From contig CAWGYT010000022.1 of assembly GCA_963826795.1 (NCBI GenBank), positions 1-64,000 on the forward strand: DNA of 64,000 nucleotides. The letters run 5' to 3'. Position 1 is the first letter of the stretch. Each line of letters opens with the position of its first letter. The notes beneath the pieces are model-generated. The model searched no databases. It was not told the DNA's origin and worked only from the letters and a program-made list of their open reading frames with translations. Below, piece after piece: positions 17,513 to 27,278 of the stretch. This DNA is from CAWGYT01 sp963826795 (GTDB lineage Bacteria > Planctomycetota > Planctomycetia > Pirellulales > Pirellulaceae). Position numbers and translations under genes: made by a program.

Positions 17513-18250
17513 ATGGCAACTAATCGACTCCTTGTTCTGCCTCTGTTGATCCCACTTGCCTGCAGCGTCGCCACGTTGCGAGCCAGCGTTTACGTTCCGC
17601 CCGGACTGAATCCAGGCGAGTTATACCACTTGGCATTTGTGACCTCGGGCGCGATGCGTGGCGTGAGTCATGAGATTGCGGTCTATAACCAGTTCGTCCA
17701 AGAGCAGGCTGCGTTAAATCCGTCTTTGACGGGGACCGATATGGGAGTTGTTTGGCGGGCGATTGCCTCGACTCCTCGCGTGGGCGCGCAGGACAATGCT
17801 CCGGTCGGTGTCGATGTTCCGGTGTTTCTCCTTGACGGGACAAGAATCGCCGACGGTTTCGCTGAGATGTGGGACGGGGCTTTCGATGCGCCCTTGAATC
17901 GCGATCAGTTTGCAAGCTTGGTGTTGCCCAACGTTTGGACCGCAGCGACTGACTTAGGCAGCGTCTATAGTCCGTATGAAATGAGTCCCCCGTCACGTGG
18001 CCAGTTCAACGGTTTCACGTATTCGAACTACGAAAGCTGGATCAATTCGCGTTCGTCGATTCAATTCTCGGAAAAATTTCCTCTGTATGCACTCAGCCAG
18101 ACGCTGGCCGTTCCTTCGAACGAGCCGTTTGAGGCGACGGAGGGACACGTCCCGGAACCTCTATCGGCCGTGATCTGGCTTTGGCTCGGCGGAGTGTTGG
18201 GACTATTCGGTGCTTACCGGCGTCGTTCGGTGGAGAGCGCCACCAGATAA
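17513..18250 (+). CDS. PEP-CTERM exported protein (245 aa)
   Basis: The protein has an N-terminal signal peptide (MATNRLLVLPLLIPLACSVA) and ends with a PEP-CTERM sorting signal: VPEPLSAVIWLWLGGVLGLFG followed by the basic AYRRR cluster. Such proteins are processed by exosortase and delivered to the cell envelope or extracellular matrix. The central ~180 residues are soluble and match no family that I recognise. I chose the ATG at 17513 because it gives a proper signal peptide; the frame is open further upstream (from 17429), but that N-terminus is unconvincing. No exosortase gene is in the window. Confidence 0.82.
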   Translation: MATNRLLVLPLLIPLACSVATLRASVYVPPGLNPGELYHLAFVTSGAMRGVSHEIAVYNQFVQEQAALNPSLTGTDMGVVWRAIASTPRVGAQDNAPVGVDVPVFLLDGTRIADGFAEMWDGAFDAPLNRDQFASLVLPNVWTAATDLGSVYSPYEMSPPSRGQFNGFTYSNYESWINSRSSIQFSEKFPLYALSQTLAVPSNEPFEATEGHVPEPLSAVIWLWLGGVLGLFGAYRRRSVESATR

Positions 18251-18418
18251 AGGGCATCTCAGGCGACCGGCGCACTCTATTGCAGGGTGAGATCGACCGA
18301 ATCGCTTCAAGAATTACATCACCCTTTTGCGTGCCAAACGACGTGCGCGGCCTCGTCCACACGCGATCATGAAGACTCCCCAGATCCCAAGCAGGACTGA
18401 CCTGGGCTCGGGTGTTCG

Positions 18419-18459
18419 GCGTCAATTAGACCGACCCTTTAGCGTCAATTAGACCGACC
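18419..18459. repeat. Direct duplicate of an 18-bp block at the end of a transposase relic
   Basis: gcgtcaattagaccgacc occurs twice, 23 bases apart, at the downstream end of the transposase pseudogene. It may be a remnant of an element terminus or a small duplication. Confidence 0.6.
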
Positions 18460-19030
18460 GTTGAAAAAACTTGCCTACGTTCTTGATCCACGCTTTGACG
18501 CGACTGATTTGGTTTGTTTCTTCTTGGCCTCGCTGAGACGGTGGCCGTGTTCTGGCCAGCTTCGAATGTGGGGGAATAAAATACTCTGCCACAGGCGATC
18601 CGATCCACGGGGAAGGAGGAATGTCCCCGTTTCTTCCTCGCGGACCGTGATGGCGAGCGCCGAACGTCACGAGCTTCTCGACCGTCGTGACCGTGCCAAA
18701 CGTGTTCAGGTAGAGCTATTGGTGTTTGAGGACGCGCCAGGATTCGATCAGCGAGTTGGGGAATGTGATCTCCGTTCGGGCCAGGACACGCTTGAACCGT
18801 CCCGTGTCGACAAGTCCATCGACCGCACCGTTAGCGTTCTCTACGCCACCGTTGGTCAGCAACCTCGGTCTGTCGCTGCCAAGTCCGTGGGAGGCGCCAG
18901 GCCGGATTTCCGCGGTGGTGGTGAACCTAAACTCGGCTCCGGTCGCGCATCCGGATCACGGTGGTGTCGACATGCCAGATCTCGTTGGACCTCGACACTC
19001 GAATCCCGACCTTCGGAAAATGGAAAATAG
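18440..19030 (-). pseudogene. Relic of an rve-type (DDE) transposase
   Basis: Fragments in different minus-strand frames fit the C-terminal catalytic half of an integrase-core transposase. They are IWHVDTT-like sequence near 18985 (reads RSNEIWHVDTTVIRMRD in one frame), ENANGAVDGLVDTGRFKRVL near 18800, PNSLIESWRVLKHQ (conserved glutamate region) near 18735, and a basic C-terminal tail. An in-frame stop follows LKHQ, and several frame changes are needed, so the gene is dead. The N-terminal half is missing. Confidence 0.65.
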
Positions 19031-19128
19031 AAGTTCGTGTGGAAAGCAACTGCACAAGCACAATTGGTTACTCGCGTCGGAAACATGTCTGGACGGGAAC
19101 TCCGCAACAAATGTACCGACCCGTGGAG

Positions 19129-19443
19129 TTATACATGAACACAAACACAATTTGTACTGATGGTTGGTCGAATCCCGAAACAGAGGCAACGTACATAAAC
19201 GGCTGGCCTGAATCGCCGGAATTGAAACTTCGACACGCGCGTGCTGATGCCGCCCTCGAGATCTTGAATTCCAAGGTCACCGAATACACCAGGGCAGCCT
19301 TCAAAACCCATTGGGAAACCCGGCGCATCAATCAGGTCGAGTAAACCGTCGCCGTCGATGTCCGCCGCCCGAACAGGCGATTCAAGGTGCGACAAGATGA
19401 GTGCGATCGCCAAGATCAGAAAGGATCGGCTGCTTAATCGCAT
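19129..19443 (-). pseudogene. 5' fragment of a secreted protein with a calcium-binding DxDxDG-type loop
   Basis: The minus-strand ATG at 19443 opens a convincing signal peptide (RSFLILAIALILSHLESPVRA), then ADIDGDGLLDLIDAPGF, which resembles the DxDxDG calcium loops of dockerin or thrombospondin type 3-like proteins common in planctomycete secreted proteins. After residue ~60 the sequence loses any such pattern and ends in an unremarkable tail. I take it as a truncated gene start, probably cut by the transposon insertion next to it. Confidence 0.5.
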
Positions 19444-19678
19444 GTTCGAAGTCCTATTTGGGACGTGTGAATTCGCCGCACGATCGTAACTTGGCACGGG
19501 TCTTGGGTTTCCCGACCGCGTGCAATCAAGGAAGTGGGCTCGGAAAAGAACTGGTTCTCAGCATGGCGTCCGCCGTTTCGTTTGGTGCCGCGGGTATATT
19601 AGGTTTCATGAAAATTCAAGTCCGCACCGCGAACGGCATAGTTCGGCTGTGGCGGCGGAAAGACCAACGAAGTCGAAT

Positions 19679-20239
19679 TCAGCCTTGCTTGGTGACTTCC
19701 AGTTCGAGCCAAGCAGCGACCGCCTTGGCGAGGGCCTCTACGCGTTGATCTTGTCCGTTCTCTGTCTCGTCGAGAATAATGGCGCGGCGGGGTTTGCGGA
19801 CACGTAGCCGGGCGCGGCAGACCTTGGCGGGGAAACGGCCGTGGTCGTCGTTGTGGGGACGATCCTCTTCGTGTCGCTCGATCGACACGCTGTCGATTTC
19901 CTCCAATCGAAACGAGCAAGGCTTGCCGACGTCGATCACCGGCGAGTCGACGTCGTATTTCCCGTTGCCGGTAACGCGGTCGAGCACCAGCTGCATCCGG
20001 CCGACGGCGAGCGTTACGAGGCCGATCAAGAAGAAGGCGACTCCGATCAAGAAGCCGATCCCAAGCGCGATCAGCTGCAAGTAGCCGCCTTGTTCCCGGA
20101 CGGATACCCAAGCAAGCCACCCGGAGGCAACGATGACCGCCACGCCGAGCAGGGTGGCAAAGAGCATCCACGGGACGCTCCCCGGCGTCCCTTTCAGCAC
20201 GAGCCGTTCGGTGGTGTTCTCGACGATCCGCATCATCAT
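19679..20239 (-). CDS. Hypothetical membrane protein with two transmembrane helices (186 aa)
   Basis: From the ATG at 20239 (MMMRIVENTTERLVLKG...) the protein has a short cytoplasmic lead, two transmembrane helices (residues ~25-47, PWMLFATLLGVAVIVASGWL; and ~55-77, LQLIALGIGFLIGVAFFLIG) and a ~100-residue soluble C-terminal domain with alternating strands (MQLVLDRVTGNGKYDV, CSFRLEEIDSVSIER). This layout resembles PH-domain-like membrane proteins of unknown function. The frame is open upstream to 20473, but that extension is Cys/Arg-rich and was rejected. Confidence 0.7.
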   Translation of the reverse strand: MMMRIVENTTERLVLKGTPGSVPWMLFATLLGVAVIVASGWLAWVSVREQGGYLQLIALGIGFLIGVAFFLIGLVTLAVGRMQLVLDRVTGNGKYDVDSPVIDVGKPCSFRLEEIDSVSIERHEEDRPHNDDHGRFPAKVCRARLRVRKPRRAIILDETENGQDQRVEALAKAVAAWLELEVTKQG

Positions 20240-20772
20240 CAGTCTATTCGATCGGAACGACTCACGCTTGCCATTGACCCACATTGTGCGAACGTCCGCT
20301 GGTTGACCGTTGAGCAGAATCGAGAGGCAACGGCGTATGCGTCGACAGACCGTCGTTGCTGCTCTGCTATCGGCGCAAGTACCGTACGAACAGCAAGGTC
20401 GCCTTCGATACGCACGCGTGCAAGACGGGGAGGCGTCGGAGCAATCCCTACTGCCCAAACATGGGCCCTCCAAGACGGCATTGCACCCCGCCGTGGCCCG
20501 GCCCGGGCGCGGTGAGGCAGTCGCCGGGTCGCGCGTCCCCTTCGGAGCACCTTTGCTTCACACCCGGCACGTTTGCCTACATGCTCCATGTTCCCAGACG
20601 ATGGGGTTGCTTGCCCCCGAACACCAAATGCAGGCTCATTTATCGAGGCATTCAGACGGACCCATTGCGTCGCGAGGCCCGAACTACCGGGTCTCGTAGG
20701 AATCGTTATACTTGAGCGTTCAGCAGTTTCGCGTGAGCGTCACGGACAACTGAAAACCAAGCATTCGAACAT
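20240..20772. other. Gene-poor stretch upstream of the split tRNA
   Basis: No supported gene. Several open frames exist on both strands but their translations are compositionally biased and lack motifs. TTATACTTG at about 20706 contains a possible -10 element (TATACT) about 60 bases before the tRNA; I see no good -35 partner. Confidence 0.35.
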
Positions 20773-21093
20773 GGGCCCGTAGCTCAGTCGGTTAGAGCAG
20801 GGGACTTGAATGCAGCGAGCCTAAACGAGACGTTCGCACGGCTCGCTGCAATCGGGTTGCCTTGGCCTTCACCCGTGAGGGCCTCGGTAGAATTCGTCAA
20901 ATTCGGGGAAAGCTAAGTCGCGACGCGATACGCCAATCCCGAGCCAAGTCCGCCACGGCGGAAAGGTGTAGAGACTGTACGGCGAACTCGTAAAGAGAAG
21001 AGACAGTCCAGACCACAAACCCGAAAGGGGCGGCGAAAGCCGTAGTTGGTAAGCATAATCCCTTGGTCGGGGGTTCGAGTCCCTCCGGGCCTA
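20773..21093 (+). tRNA. ileX: tRNA-Ile2 (CAU), split by a group I intron
   Basis: The 5' exon (20773-20806) has the acceptor strand GGGCCCG, the D arm GCTC...GAGC and the anticodon stem GGGGA followed by CT. The 3' exon (21054-21093) starts with the anticodon CAT, then AA, stem TCCCT, T arm GGGGGTTCGAGTCCCTC and acceptor CGGGCCT plus discriminator A. The joined loop CTCATAA is that of the Ile2/elongator-Met class. The GACTCATAATC context and A73 favour tRNA-Ile(CAU), whose C34 is modified to lysidine to read AUA codons. No CCA is encoded. The intron lies between U33 and C34. Confidence 0.9.
20807..21053 (+). ncRNA. Group I intron (IC3-like) in the tRNA anticodon loop, 247 nt
   Basis: The conserved core is visible and close to that of the Azoarcus tRNA-Ile intron: GTCAAATTCGGGGAAAGCTAAG-like sequence at about 20897-20917, GAGCCAAG at 20941, GGTGTAGAGACTGTACGGC at about 20965 (the Azoarcus intron has GGTGTAGAGACTAGACGGC) and AGACAGTCC at 21001 (cf. 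GCATAGTCC). P2 is a perfect 10-bp stem (gcagcgagcc at 20812 with ggctcgctgc at 20840). The 5' exon ends in U and the intron ends in G, as required for group I splicing. No homing endonuclease is encoded. Confidence 0.9.
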
Positions 21094-21541
21094 CTTTCGC
21101 ACAAGTTTCGCATCGCGGTGAATTACGTCGCCTAAATCCTTAATCGGTCGGGGTTCATTTTTCCTTTCGAATGTCAGCTTGAAAACGAAAGCTCCGACGA
21201 CCATGTTCACTCGACGGTATCCTGCGCGTCGATTGTCCCACGGTCCGCCAAACGCACGAAAGAAACGCAAGCGGTGGCCGCAACGCTGGATCGTCTGTTT
21301 GACGCGTTTTTCCGCGATGGAGCAAGGTTGCATCCAGCAAGAGCCATGACCTTGCTCCATGCGCTACTAAGCGACTTGCACGCGTCTCAAATTGTGACGC
21401 CTCGACTTGGTGAGCCGAGCGACCGACGGTCGCCAATCGGACTGGTTAGCGCTGACCGGCGGCCACCGTCGTCAGTTCATTTCGCATAGCTGAATCAAGA
21501 TCGAAGCGATCCAGATTCAATACCTTGTTCCAGACGGCTAC
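21094..21541. other. Intergenic stretch between the tRNA and the IS element
   Basis: No gene that I can support. A minus-strand open frame (21091-21360) ends three bases inside the tRNA and shows no family signal. It might be the remains of a gene interrupted further upstream. Confidence 0.35.
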
Positions 21542-23069
21542 TTCGACAGTTTTAGATTTGTCGCTTGTTTATATTTCGTGGTGCCAACAGCTTACGTCGC
21601 CTCCAATGGGACAGGCGCGCCAGTTCGTTGCGTACGAGTCGTTGTTGGCGTTCGCGGCGGATTCGAGAGGGTGTATCGCATCCTCGCTCGATGCGGAGGA
21701 TGTCGGAAATCCCTTCGCGGATCTGCTGCACCGTGATCGCGGGAGTCCATTTTTTTTCCCCGCCTGGCTTCCGTAACCAGGAACCAGGTGGCGAGCAGGG
21801 AAAGCGTTTGGTGATGGTGCCACCCTTTCCAATGACGCACCTCGTAATCGGCCAAGCCGGTCTCACTTTTCGCTCGCTGGATGCATTCCTCGATACGGTG
21901 TTCGGCCTTGGCAACACGGGCGAATTCCGCCAGCTCCACGTCCAGCGACGCATTCGACAAGTAGTAGTCCGTCTTGACCACACTTCGGTTTTCGCGATCA
22001 CGGTAACGAATCACGACGAGCACTTCTTCATGGCCTTCCTGCCGCCGATGGTTGCGGCCCACGACGCGCCGCTTGACGATCTCGATCACGAGCGGTCCTT
22101 TCGAGCCATCGCGCACATCGATCGTCGTCCACGCATGCTTCGGCAGCGAAGTGACCCAACCATCCACACGCTGCCAAGGTCGCTTCGGCGGTCGACCCTG
22201 ACCCGAATTGGCGGGTTCATCCGCATCCAGATCACGGATTGTTGTATTCGACGGAATCGCCAAGAGGTAGCGCTCACCGCGGCGGTGCAAACCTCGGCGA
22301 AACGAGTACGGGCGCCCCAATTCATCGTCTCCGGCGATCCAGTTGTGGGGCAAGGCATGACCGTGTTGATCGAGCATCTCAAAGCACAGTTGATGTCGCG
22401 TACGGTAGCGCACCTGCTTGGGCACCCCGGCCTTCTCACGCCGCTGTTTATCTTTCGTCCATTCCTTTGGAAGAAACAGTCGCATGTCCACCAAGGTATG
22501 TTCTTCCGCCGAGACGTAACCGAGGTACACGGCTACCTGACAGTTGTCCACTTTCCCGAGTCGGCCGCACCACTGCCGCGCTACGCCGACCGAATCCTTG
22601 CCCGACTTGGGAAAAGCCGACGGATCGAATACCAGGACCCCGTCGTCGCGTCCGAGTTGCTCGCCGACTTGCCGAACCAACTCCTCGCGCAACAGCTCAT
22701 CATCCCAATCGGACATGCCGACGAACCATTGCAACGGCATCCGATCCTGACCAAAGCGGTAGGCGATCGACTCCACGTTCTTATGCTCCAGGTCCGAGAG
22801 AAGACCTTGGACAAACGTGCGCGCGTGATCGACCTGTTCTTTGCGGGCGAGCGTCGCCACAAACGGCTCCATAAACCGCTCCAATCGAGGCATCACCCGA
22901 TCAAAGACTTGGGGGGCCACCTCACATTCTTCCAGCAACTCGCGCTTGCGATCCTCAAAACTCGCTTCCATCCTTGGGCTCCTTCGGTGAAGCATCGACC
23001 TTGCACGCTTAACGGAAGGTTTCTATATCCATACACTTAAGACAGGTCAATACAAATCAAACAGTCGAA
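21542..23069 (-). mobile_element. IS701-family insertion sequence (1,528 bp)
   Basis: Imperfect terminal inverted repeats begin TTCGACAGTTTTAGATTTG on the left and, read inward, TTCGACTGTTTGATTTG on the right. The element is flanked by a direct 4-bp duplication CTAC (21538-21541 and 23070-23073), the target length usual for the IS701 family. One transposase gene spans almost the whole element on the minus strand. Confidence 0.85.
21552..22971 (-). CDS. IS701-family DDE transposase, frame broken at an A8 run
   Basis: The protein from ATG 22971 (MEASFEDRKRELLEECEV...) shows the IS701 layout: LVFDPSAFPKSGKDSVGVARQ (first catalytic Asp), WIAGDDELGRP (second Asp region) and AKAEHRIEECIQRAKSETGL (catalytic Glu), followed by the conserved HWKGWHHHQTLSLLATWFLV. 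After EARRGKK the continuous frame turns to nonsense, whereas the shifted frame gives the expected C-terminus (KKWTPAITVQQIREGISDIL...) ending at 21552. The switch falls exactly at eight A residues (minus strand of 21750-21757). This is either a slip in sequencing, real inactivation or slippage-dependent expression. The gene bears no relation to its neighbours. Confidence 0.82.
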
Positions 23070-24334
23070 CTACCGAATCGCGAAAGAATTGCTCACCCGG
23101 CGCAAAATGCCAGTGGTGCAAGACCTGAGCGGAAACCTGCGCACCTGCCAGCCAAACCGACCAACCGACCAACCGACCAATCCGAAGTAAACGCGCGTTA
23201 TGGTGACTAACCTCAGGGTGCGAGCGTGGTTTTCTGGGTGATTTGAAAATAAGAGCATCTCTCAGCTGGCCGAAGGCCGGATGAGGGGGCCCGGCACGCT
23301 GCCAGGCGTTCCACCCTCACCCGCCCGGGTCCCGCGAGCGGGCCCCGGTCGACCTCTCCCGGCCTCGGGAGAGGTGACACCCTCCTGTCCCTTCTCCCCA
23401 ACGCGGGAGAAGGTGGCCGAAGGCCGGATGAGGGGGCCCGGCACGCTGCCAGGCGTTCCACCCTCACCCGCCCGGGTCCCCGCGAGCGGGCCCCGGTCGA
23501 CCTCTCCCGGCCTCGGGAGAGGTGACACCCTCCTGTCCCTTCTCCCCAACGCGGGAGAAGGTGGCCGAAGGCCGGATGAGGGGGCCCCGCACGCTGCCAG
23601 GCGTTCCACCCTCACCCGCCCGGGTCCCCGCGAGCGGGCCCCGGTCGACCTCTCCCGGCCTCGGGAGAGGTGACACCCTCCTGTCCCTTCTCCCCAACGC
23701 GGGAGAAGGTGGCCGAAGGCCGGATGAGGGGGCCCGGCACGCTGCCAGGCGTTCCACCCTCACCCGCCCGGGCCCCGCGGCGGGCCCCGGTCGACCTCTC
23801 CCGGCCTCGGGAGAGGTGACACCCCCCTGTCCCTTCTCCCCAACGCGGGAGAAGGTGGCCGAAGGCCGGATGAGGGGGCCCGGCGGGGTGCCGGACGCTC
23901 AGCCCTCACCCGCCCGGGCCCCGCGAGCGGGCCCCGGTCGACCTCTCCCGGCCTCGGGAGAGGTGACACCCTCCTGTCCCTTCTCCCCAACGCGGGAGAA
24001 GGTGGCCGAAGGCCGGATGAGGGGGCCCGGCACGCTGCCAGGCGTTCCACCCTCACCCGCCCGGGTCCCGGGCGTGACCCGAGCCACCTCTCCCGGCCTC
24101 GGGAGAAGTGACACTCTGCCGTTCCTTTTGCCGCGCTGGGCAAGATAGAACGGGGTGCGGACCCTCTTGGGATCTAGTCTTCGAAACTCGCCTAATTCGG
24201 ACAGGCAACAAAAAACAGTTCCTGCTTGATAACGCGGCGCCGCCCATTGCGAGTCGTCCGTCCCGAAGGGTTAACACCGTCTCAGCCCTGGGGGAGCCTT
24301 GACGGTGGCCTGCGAACGGGTTGGGAAAGCCTGG
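23070..24334. other. Non-coding stretch dominated by the tandem repeat block
   Basis: 23070-23267 shows a small ccaaccga repeat near 23151 and no gene. 23268 to about 24140 is the 147-bp tandem repeat. 24141-24334 is a short intergenic stretch downstream of the leftward ankyrin gene. Open frames across the repeat read through simple repeated peptides and are artefacts. Confidence 0.7.
23268..24140. repeat. 147-bp GC-rich tandem repeat, about six units
   Basis: Units begin with ggccgaaggccgg at 23268, 23415, 23563, 23711, 23857 and 24004 (period 146-148). Each unit holds nested inverted repeats: cctctcccggcctcgggagagg, ccttctccccaacgcgggagaagg, cccgcgagcggg and ggccgaaggcc. Units differ by a few substitutions and small indels. 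A related block with period 143 lies at 59970-60466. This is an intergenic repeat family; the stacked hairpins could terminate transcription, but there is no direct evidence. Confidence 0.9.
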
Positions 24335-25852
24335 TCAACGTTGTGACGGATTGCTGTCATATGCCGTCCCGTGGTCGCCGTCTTGTTCGGGCGGCGAATT
24401 GCCGGTGCTGGAGGCGTTGATGCCGGCGGCCATCATCGCCCGCCGGATTGCAGCGATCGTGGGTGGGGAGGGTTTGAAGTTGCCCGGGCGATGGCCCTCG
24501 GCAATCAGCAGCGGGGTCCAGCCATACTTGTTCTTGCGGTTCCAGACCTCGGCGCTGGCTCCGCGAGCGGCGAGCAGATCGACGACCTTCGGCGCGTTGT
24601 TGTAGGCGGCGCCGTGCATCACGGTTTCGCCATTGTCATCCACGACGTTGAGGTCGGCTCCAAGTTCGAGTAAGAAAGTGACAGCCGCCAGCAGCTCTTC
24701 TTCGGTGCCGGCCTCTTCGCCGGGAGCCAACGTGCCGAGGCCTGCGGCGGCCAGCAGCGGTGGGCAGTGATCGGCGTTCGGGATCGTCGGATCGGCTCCG
24801 AGTTCGACCAGCAGTCGCATGAAGGGAAGGTCGGCCGTATCGCAGGCCAGAAAGAACGGCGTCGCTCCTTGCTGGGTGAGCTGCCCGCGTCCCGACGAAC
24901 CGCGCGCCAGCGGCGCGTTCAGATCCGCGCCGGCGGCGTACAAATGTCGCACGAGTTCGAGGCTGGTGAGATTGCCCGATCCTTGAGGTGGCGGCTGGCC
25001 GTCGAGTCCATCTCCCAAATTCGATTTGCGGACCCAGCTCATCGCGTGCAATGGCGTGTAGCCCGAACGTTGATCGTTTGGATCGGCGCCGGCTTCAAGC
25101 AAGTCAAGCGCCAACTGAAAGTGCCCGTTCTCGATGGCCAACAGCAAGGCACTCATTCCCCGCCGCGGTGCCCGTCCACCGGCCCGGTCCGGTTGCATCG
25201 CTTCGTTCACGTCCGCCCCGCTTCTGAGCAGCGTGTGGACGACGTCGCGCCGACCTTCGCGTACCGCAAACAGCATCGGCGTGAATCCGGAGCGTAGTGG
25301 CGTGCGCCAATCAGCGCCGGCTTCGATCAACGCACGTACGACGTCGTCGTGCCCCTCCGCCGCCGCCCACATCACGGCGGTTTGGCCGCGTCGCTGTTTC
25401 GCCTGGACGTCCGCTCCGTTGCTCAGCAGACACTCGACCGCCTCGAGACGACCTGTGCGAGCGGCGACCATCAGTGCCGTTTCGCCGCCCGCGCGCGTCG
25501 CGTTCGGGTCGGCACCGGCGGCGAGCAGCAGCCGCACCAGCGCGACGTCGCCGTTCTCACACGCCAACAACAGTGGCTTCACGCCATAACGATTCGCTCG
25601 ATCGGCGTCGGCGCCGGCTTCGATCAAGCGTCGCGCCGTGTCCTTGTCGGCAAACCACGTTGCCCAGTGCAGCGCGGTCATGCCGTCGGCCTGTGCGGCG
25701 TTGACGTCGACGTGGGACTGCAGCAGCGCCTCAACTTGTGGACCGTCACGTTGTTCGACCGCATCCGCCAGCGGTGCCGGTAGCTCAGCCGCCGACAACG
25801 CGGAAAGCGGCAGGAGCAAGAGGCCGAGTCGTATGCAGCGAATCAGGTTCAT
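24335..25852 (-). CDS. Secreted ankyrin-repeat protein (505 aa)
   Basis: A signal peptide (residues ~1-22, LLLLPLSALSAAELPAPLAD) precedes about ten ankyrin repeats. They are recognisable by DGMTALHWATWFADKDTARR, GETALMVAARTGRLEAVECL, GQTAVMWAAAEGHDDVVRAL, SGFTPMLFAVREGRRDVVHT and the closing GWTPLLIAEG. Ankyrin repeats mediate protein binding; the export signal places it in the periplasm or outside. It lies directly downstream of a DUF1552 gene and a DUF1592-type gene on the same strand. This trio recurs in planctomycetes, so the three may act together. The C-terminal ~25 residues are disordered. Confidence 0.88.
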   Translation of the reverse strand: MNLIRCIRLGLLLLPLSALSAAELPAPLADAVEQRDGPQVEALLQSHVDVNAAQADGMTALHWATWFADKDTARRLIEAGADADRANRYGVKPLLLACENGDVALVRLLLAAGADPNATRAGGETALMVAARTGRLEAVECLLSNGADVQAKQRRGQTAVMWAAAEGHDDVVRALIEAGADWRTPLRSGFTPMLFAVREGRRDVVHTLLRSGADVNEAMQPDRAGGRAPRRGMSALLLAIENGHFQLALDLLEAGADPNDQRSGYTPLHAMSWVRKSNLGDGLDGQPPPQGSGNLTSLELVRHLYAAGADLNAPLARGSSGRGQLTQQGATPFFLACDTADLPFMRLLVELGADPTIPNADHCPPLLAAAGLGTLAPGEEAGTEEELLAAVTFLLELGADLNVVDDNGETVMHGAAYNNAPKVVDLLAARGASAEVWNRKNKYGWTPLLIAEGHRPGNFKPSPPTIAAIRRAMMAAGINASSTGNSPPEQDGDHGTAYDSNPSQR

Positions 25853-25928
25853 GGCCAGGTTGGGACCGTGGATCGAGGTTCTTGCGTTGCGTTGAGTCGC
25901 GTGTCGCGATTCTAGTTTCGCCGAGCGC

Positions 25929-27276
25929 TTAAATGGTTAAGGGTTCGAACAGGTCGTCGACTTTGCCGGTGCTGTCGGCGAACTTGTCCAAGCGCACGCC
26001 CACCTTGTCCAGCAGCGTCAAATGCAGGTTGGCGAGCGGGACCGGGTGCTCATAGGCGAGGTGCCGACCTCCACGCATCTGGCCTGCCGCGCCGCCGGCG
26101 ACCAGGATGGGAAGCTGCTGATGATCGTGGACGTTCGGGTTCCCCATTCCGCTCCCATACAGATACAGCACGTGATCCAGCAACGAGCCACCGGCTTCGG
26201 GTGTCGCCGCCAACCGTTCCAGGAAGTAGGCGAACAACGACACGTGAAACTGATTGATCTTCGCCACCTTGGCGATTTTATCCGGGTCATTGCCATGGTG
26301 CGTCAAGGGGTGATGGGGATCGGGCACCCCGATCTCCGGGTAGGTTCGGTTGCTTGTCTCGCGCCAATTGAAACGTAATCACGCGTGTGACATCACCCTG
26401 AAACGCGAGCAGTTGAAGGTCGAACATCAGTTTGGCGTGGTCGGCGTAAGCGGCGGGAACGCCGTCCGGGCGATCCAGATCCGGCAAGGGATTCTCGGAC
26501 GCGTCCGCCTCGGCTCGTTGAATCCGTCGTTCGACTTCGCGAATGCTCTCCAAGTACATCTCCACGCGCGCACGATCGGCTGCTCCCAGTTGCCGGCCCA
26601 AGCGTTGGAAGTCATCGACGACGGCGTCCAAGAGGCTGGCGCGACTCCGCCACGCAGCGCGTCGTTGTTCGATGCTTCCACCGTCGCCAAACAATCGCTC
26701 GAAGACGATGCGAGGGTGTGCTTCGGCGGGTAGCGGTGTCGTCGGTGACGACCACGATAAGTTGTTTTGGTAGACGCACGCATAACCGTTGTCGCATTGG
26801 CCGACCGTCGCCAAGAGATCCATCGCCAACTCGAGTGACGGCAATTGAGTGTCGCGGCCGATCTGCTGGGCCGCAATCTGATCGACGGTCGTGCCCAGAT
26901 AATAGTCGGTGCTTTCCGTGCGTTTGGCACGAGCCGCGCTAAGAAACGCGGCGTTCGATGTCGCATGCGTGCCCGGATAGGCGTTCGCCAGTTCCAGGTT
27001 CGTGATCACCGCGACCTGTCCTTTGACGGCTTCCAGCGGGCTGAGGCTGGGCGAGAGCTGATCCAGGTGCTCGGCCTCAGCTGGCTTCCAACGCGTGTTG
27101 TCGCAGCCCATCGGGATGTACACGAAGCCCAGTCGTCGAAGTCGGCTGGGATCCGCCGGCGAGTCGGCCTGTGCCGTCATGGCCGGAACCATTGCGTCCA
27201 GCAGCGGCAGCGCGAGGGATGCTCCGATGCCGCGCAGGAAAGTCCGTCGCGGAAGAGTGCGCTTGCGGATGAACAT
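25929..27276 (-). CDS. DUF1552 protein, one-base frameshift
   Basis: The N-terminus carries a twin-arginine-like signal (RKRTLPRRTFLRGIGASLAL) and then the DUF1552 body: RRLGFVYIPMGCDN, ITNLELANAYPGTHATSNAAFL and the helical region RARVEMYLESIREVERRI. After VITFQLAR the frame shifts. The continuation, GVPDPHHPLTHHGNDPDKIAK... HVSLFAYFLERL...YLYGSGMGNPN...LPILVAGGAAGQ, is in the adjacent frame and ends at 25929. One missing base near 26361-26365 (expected ...LARETSNRTYPEIG) explains the break. The family is thought to act with secreted DUF1592-type proteins, but its function is unknown. Two bases separate it from the upstream gene, so the two form an operon. Confidence 0.85.
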
Positions 27277-27278
27277 GT

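Noticed and set aside
20773..21093. Degenerate or chimeric tRNA
   Set aside because: Removing 247 bases restores a complete cloverleaf with a CAT anticodon, and the removed part has a group I core.
23268..24140. CRISPR array
   Set aside because: Units are 146-148 bp and contiguous, with no unique spacers, and no cas genes are nearby.
23213..24148. Long overlapping open frames across the 147-bp repeats
   Set aside because: The translations are the same short peptides repeated and are present on both strands; this follows from the GC-rich repeat, not from selection for a protein.
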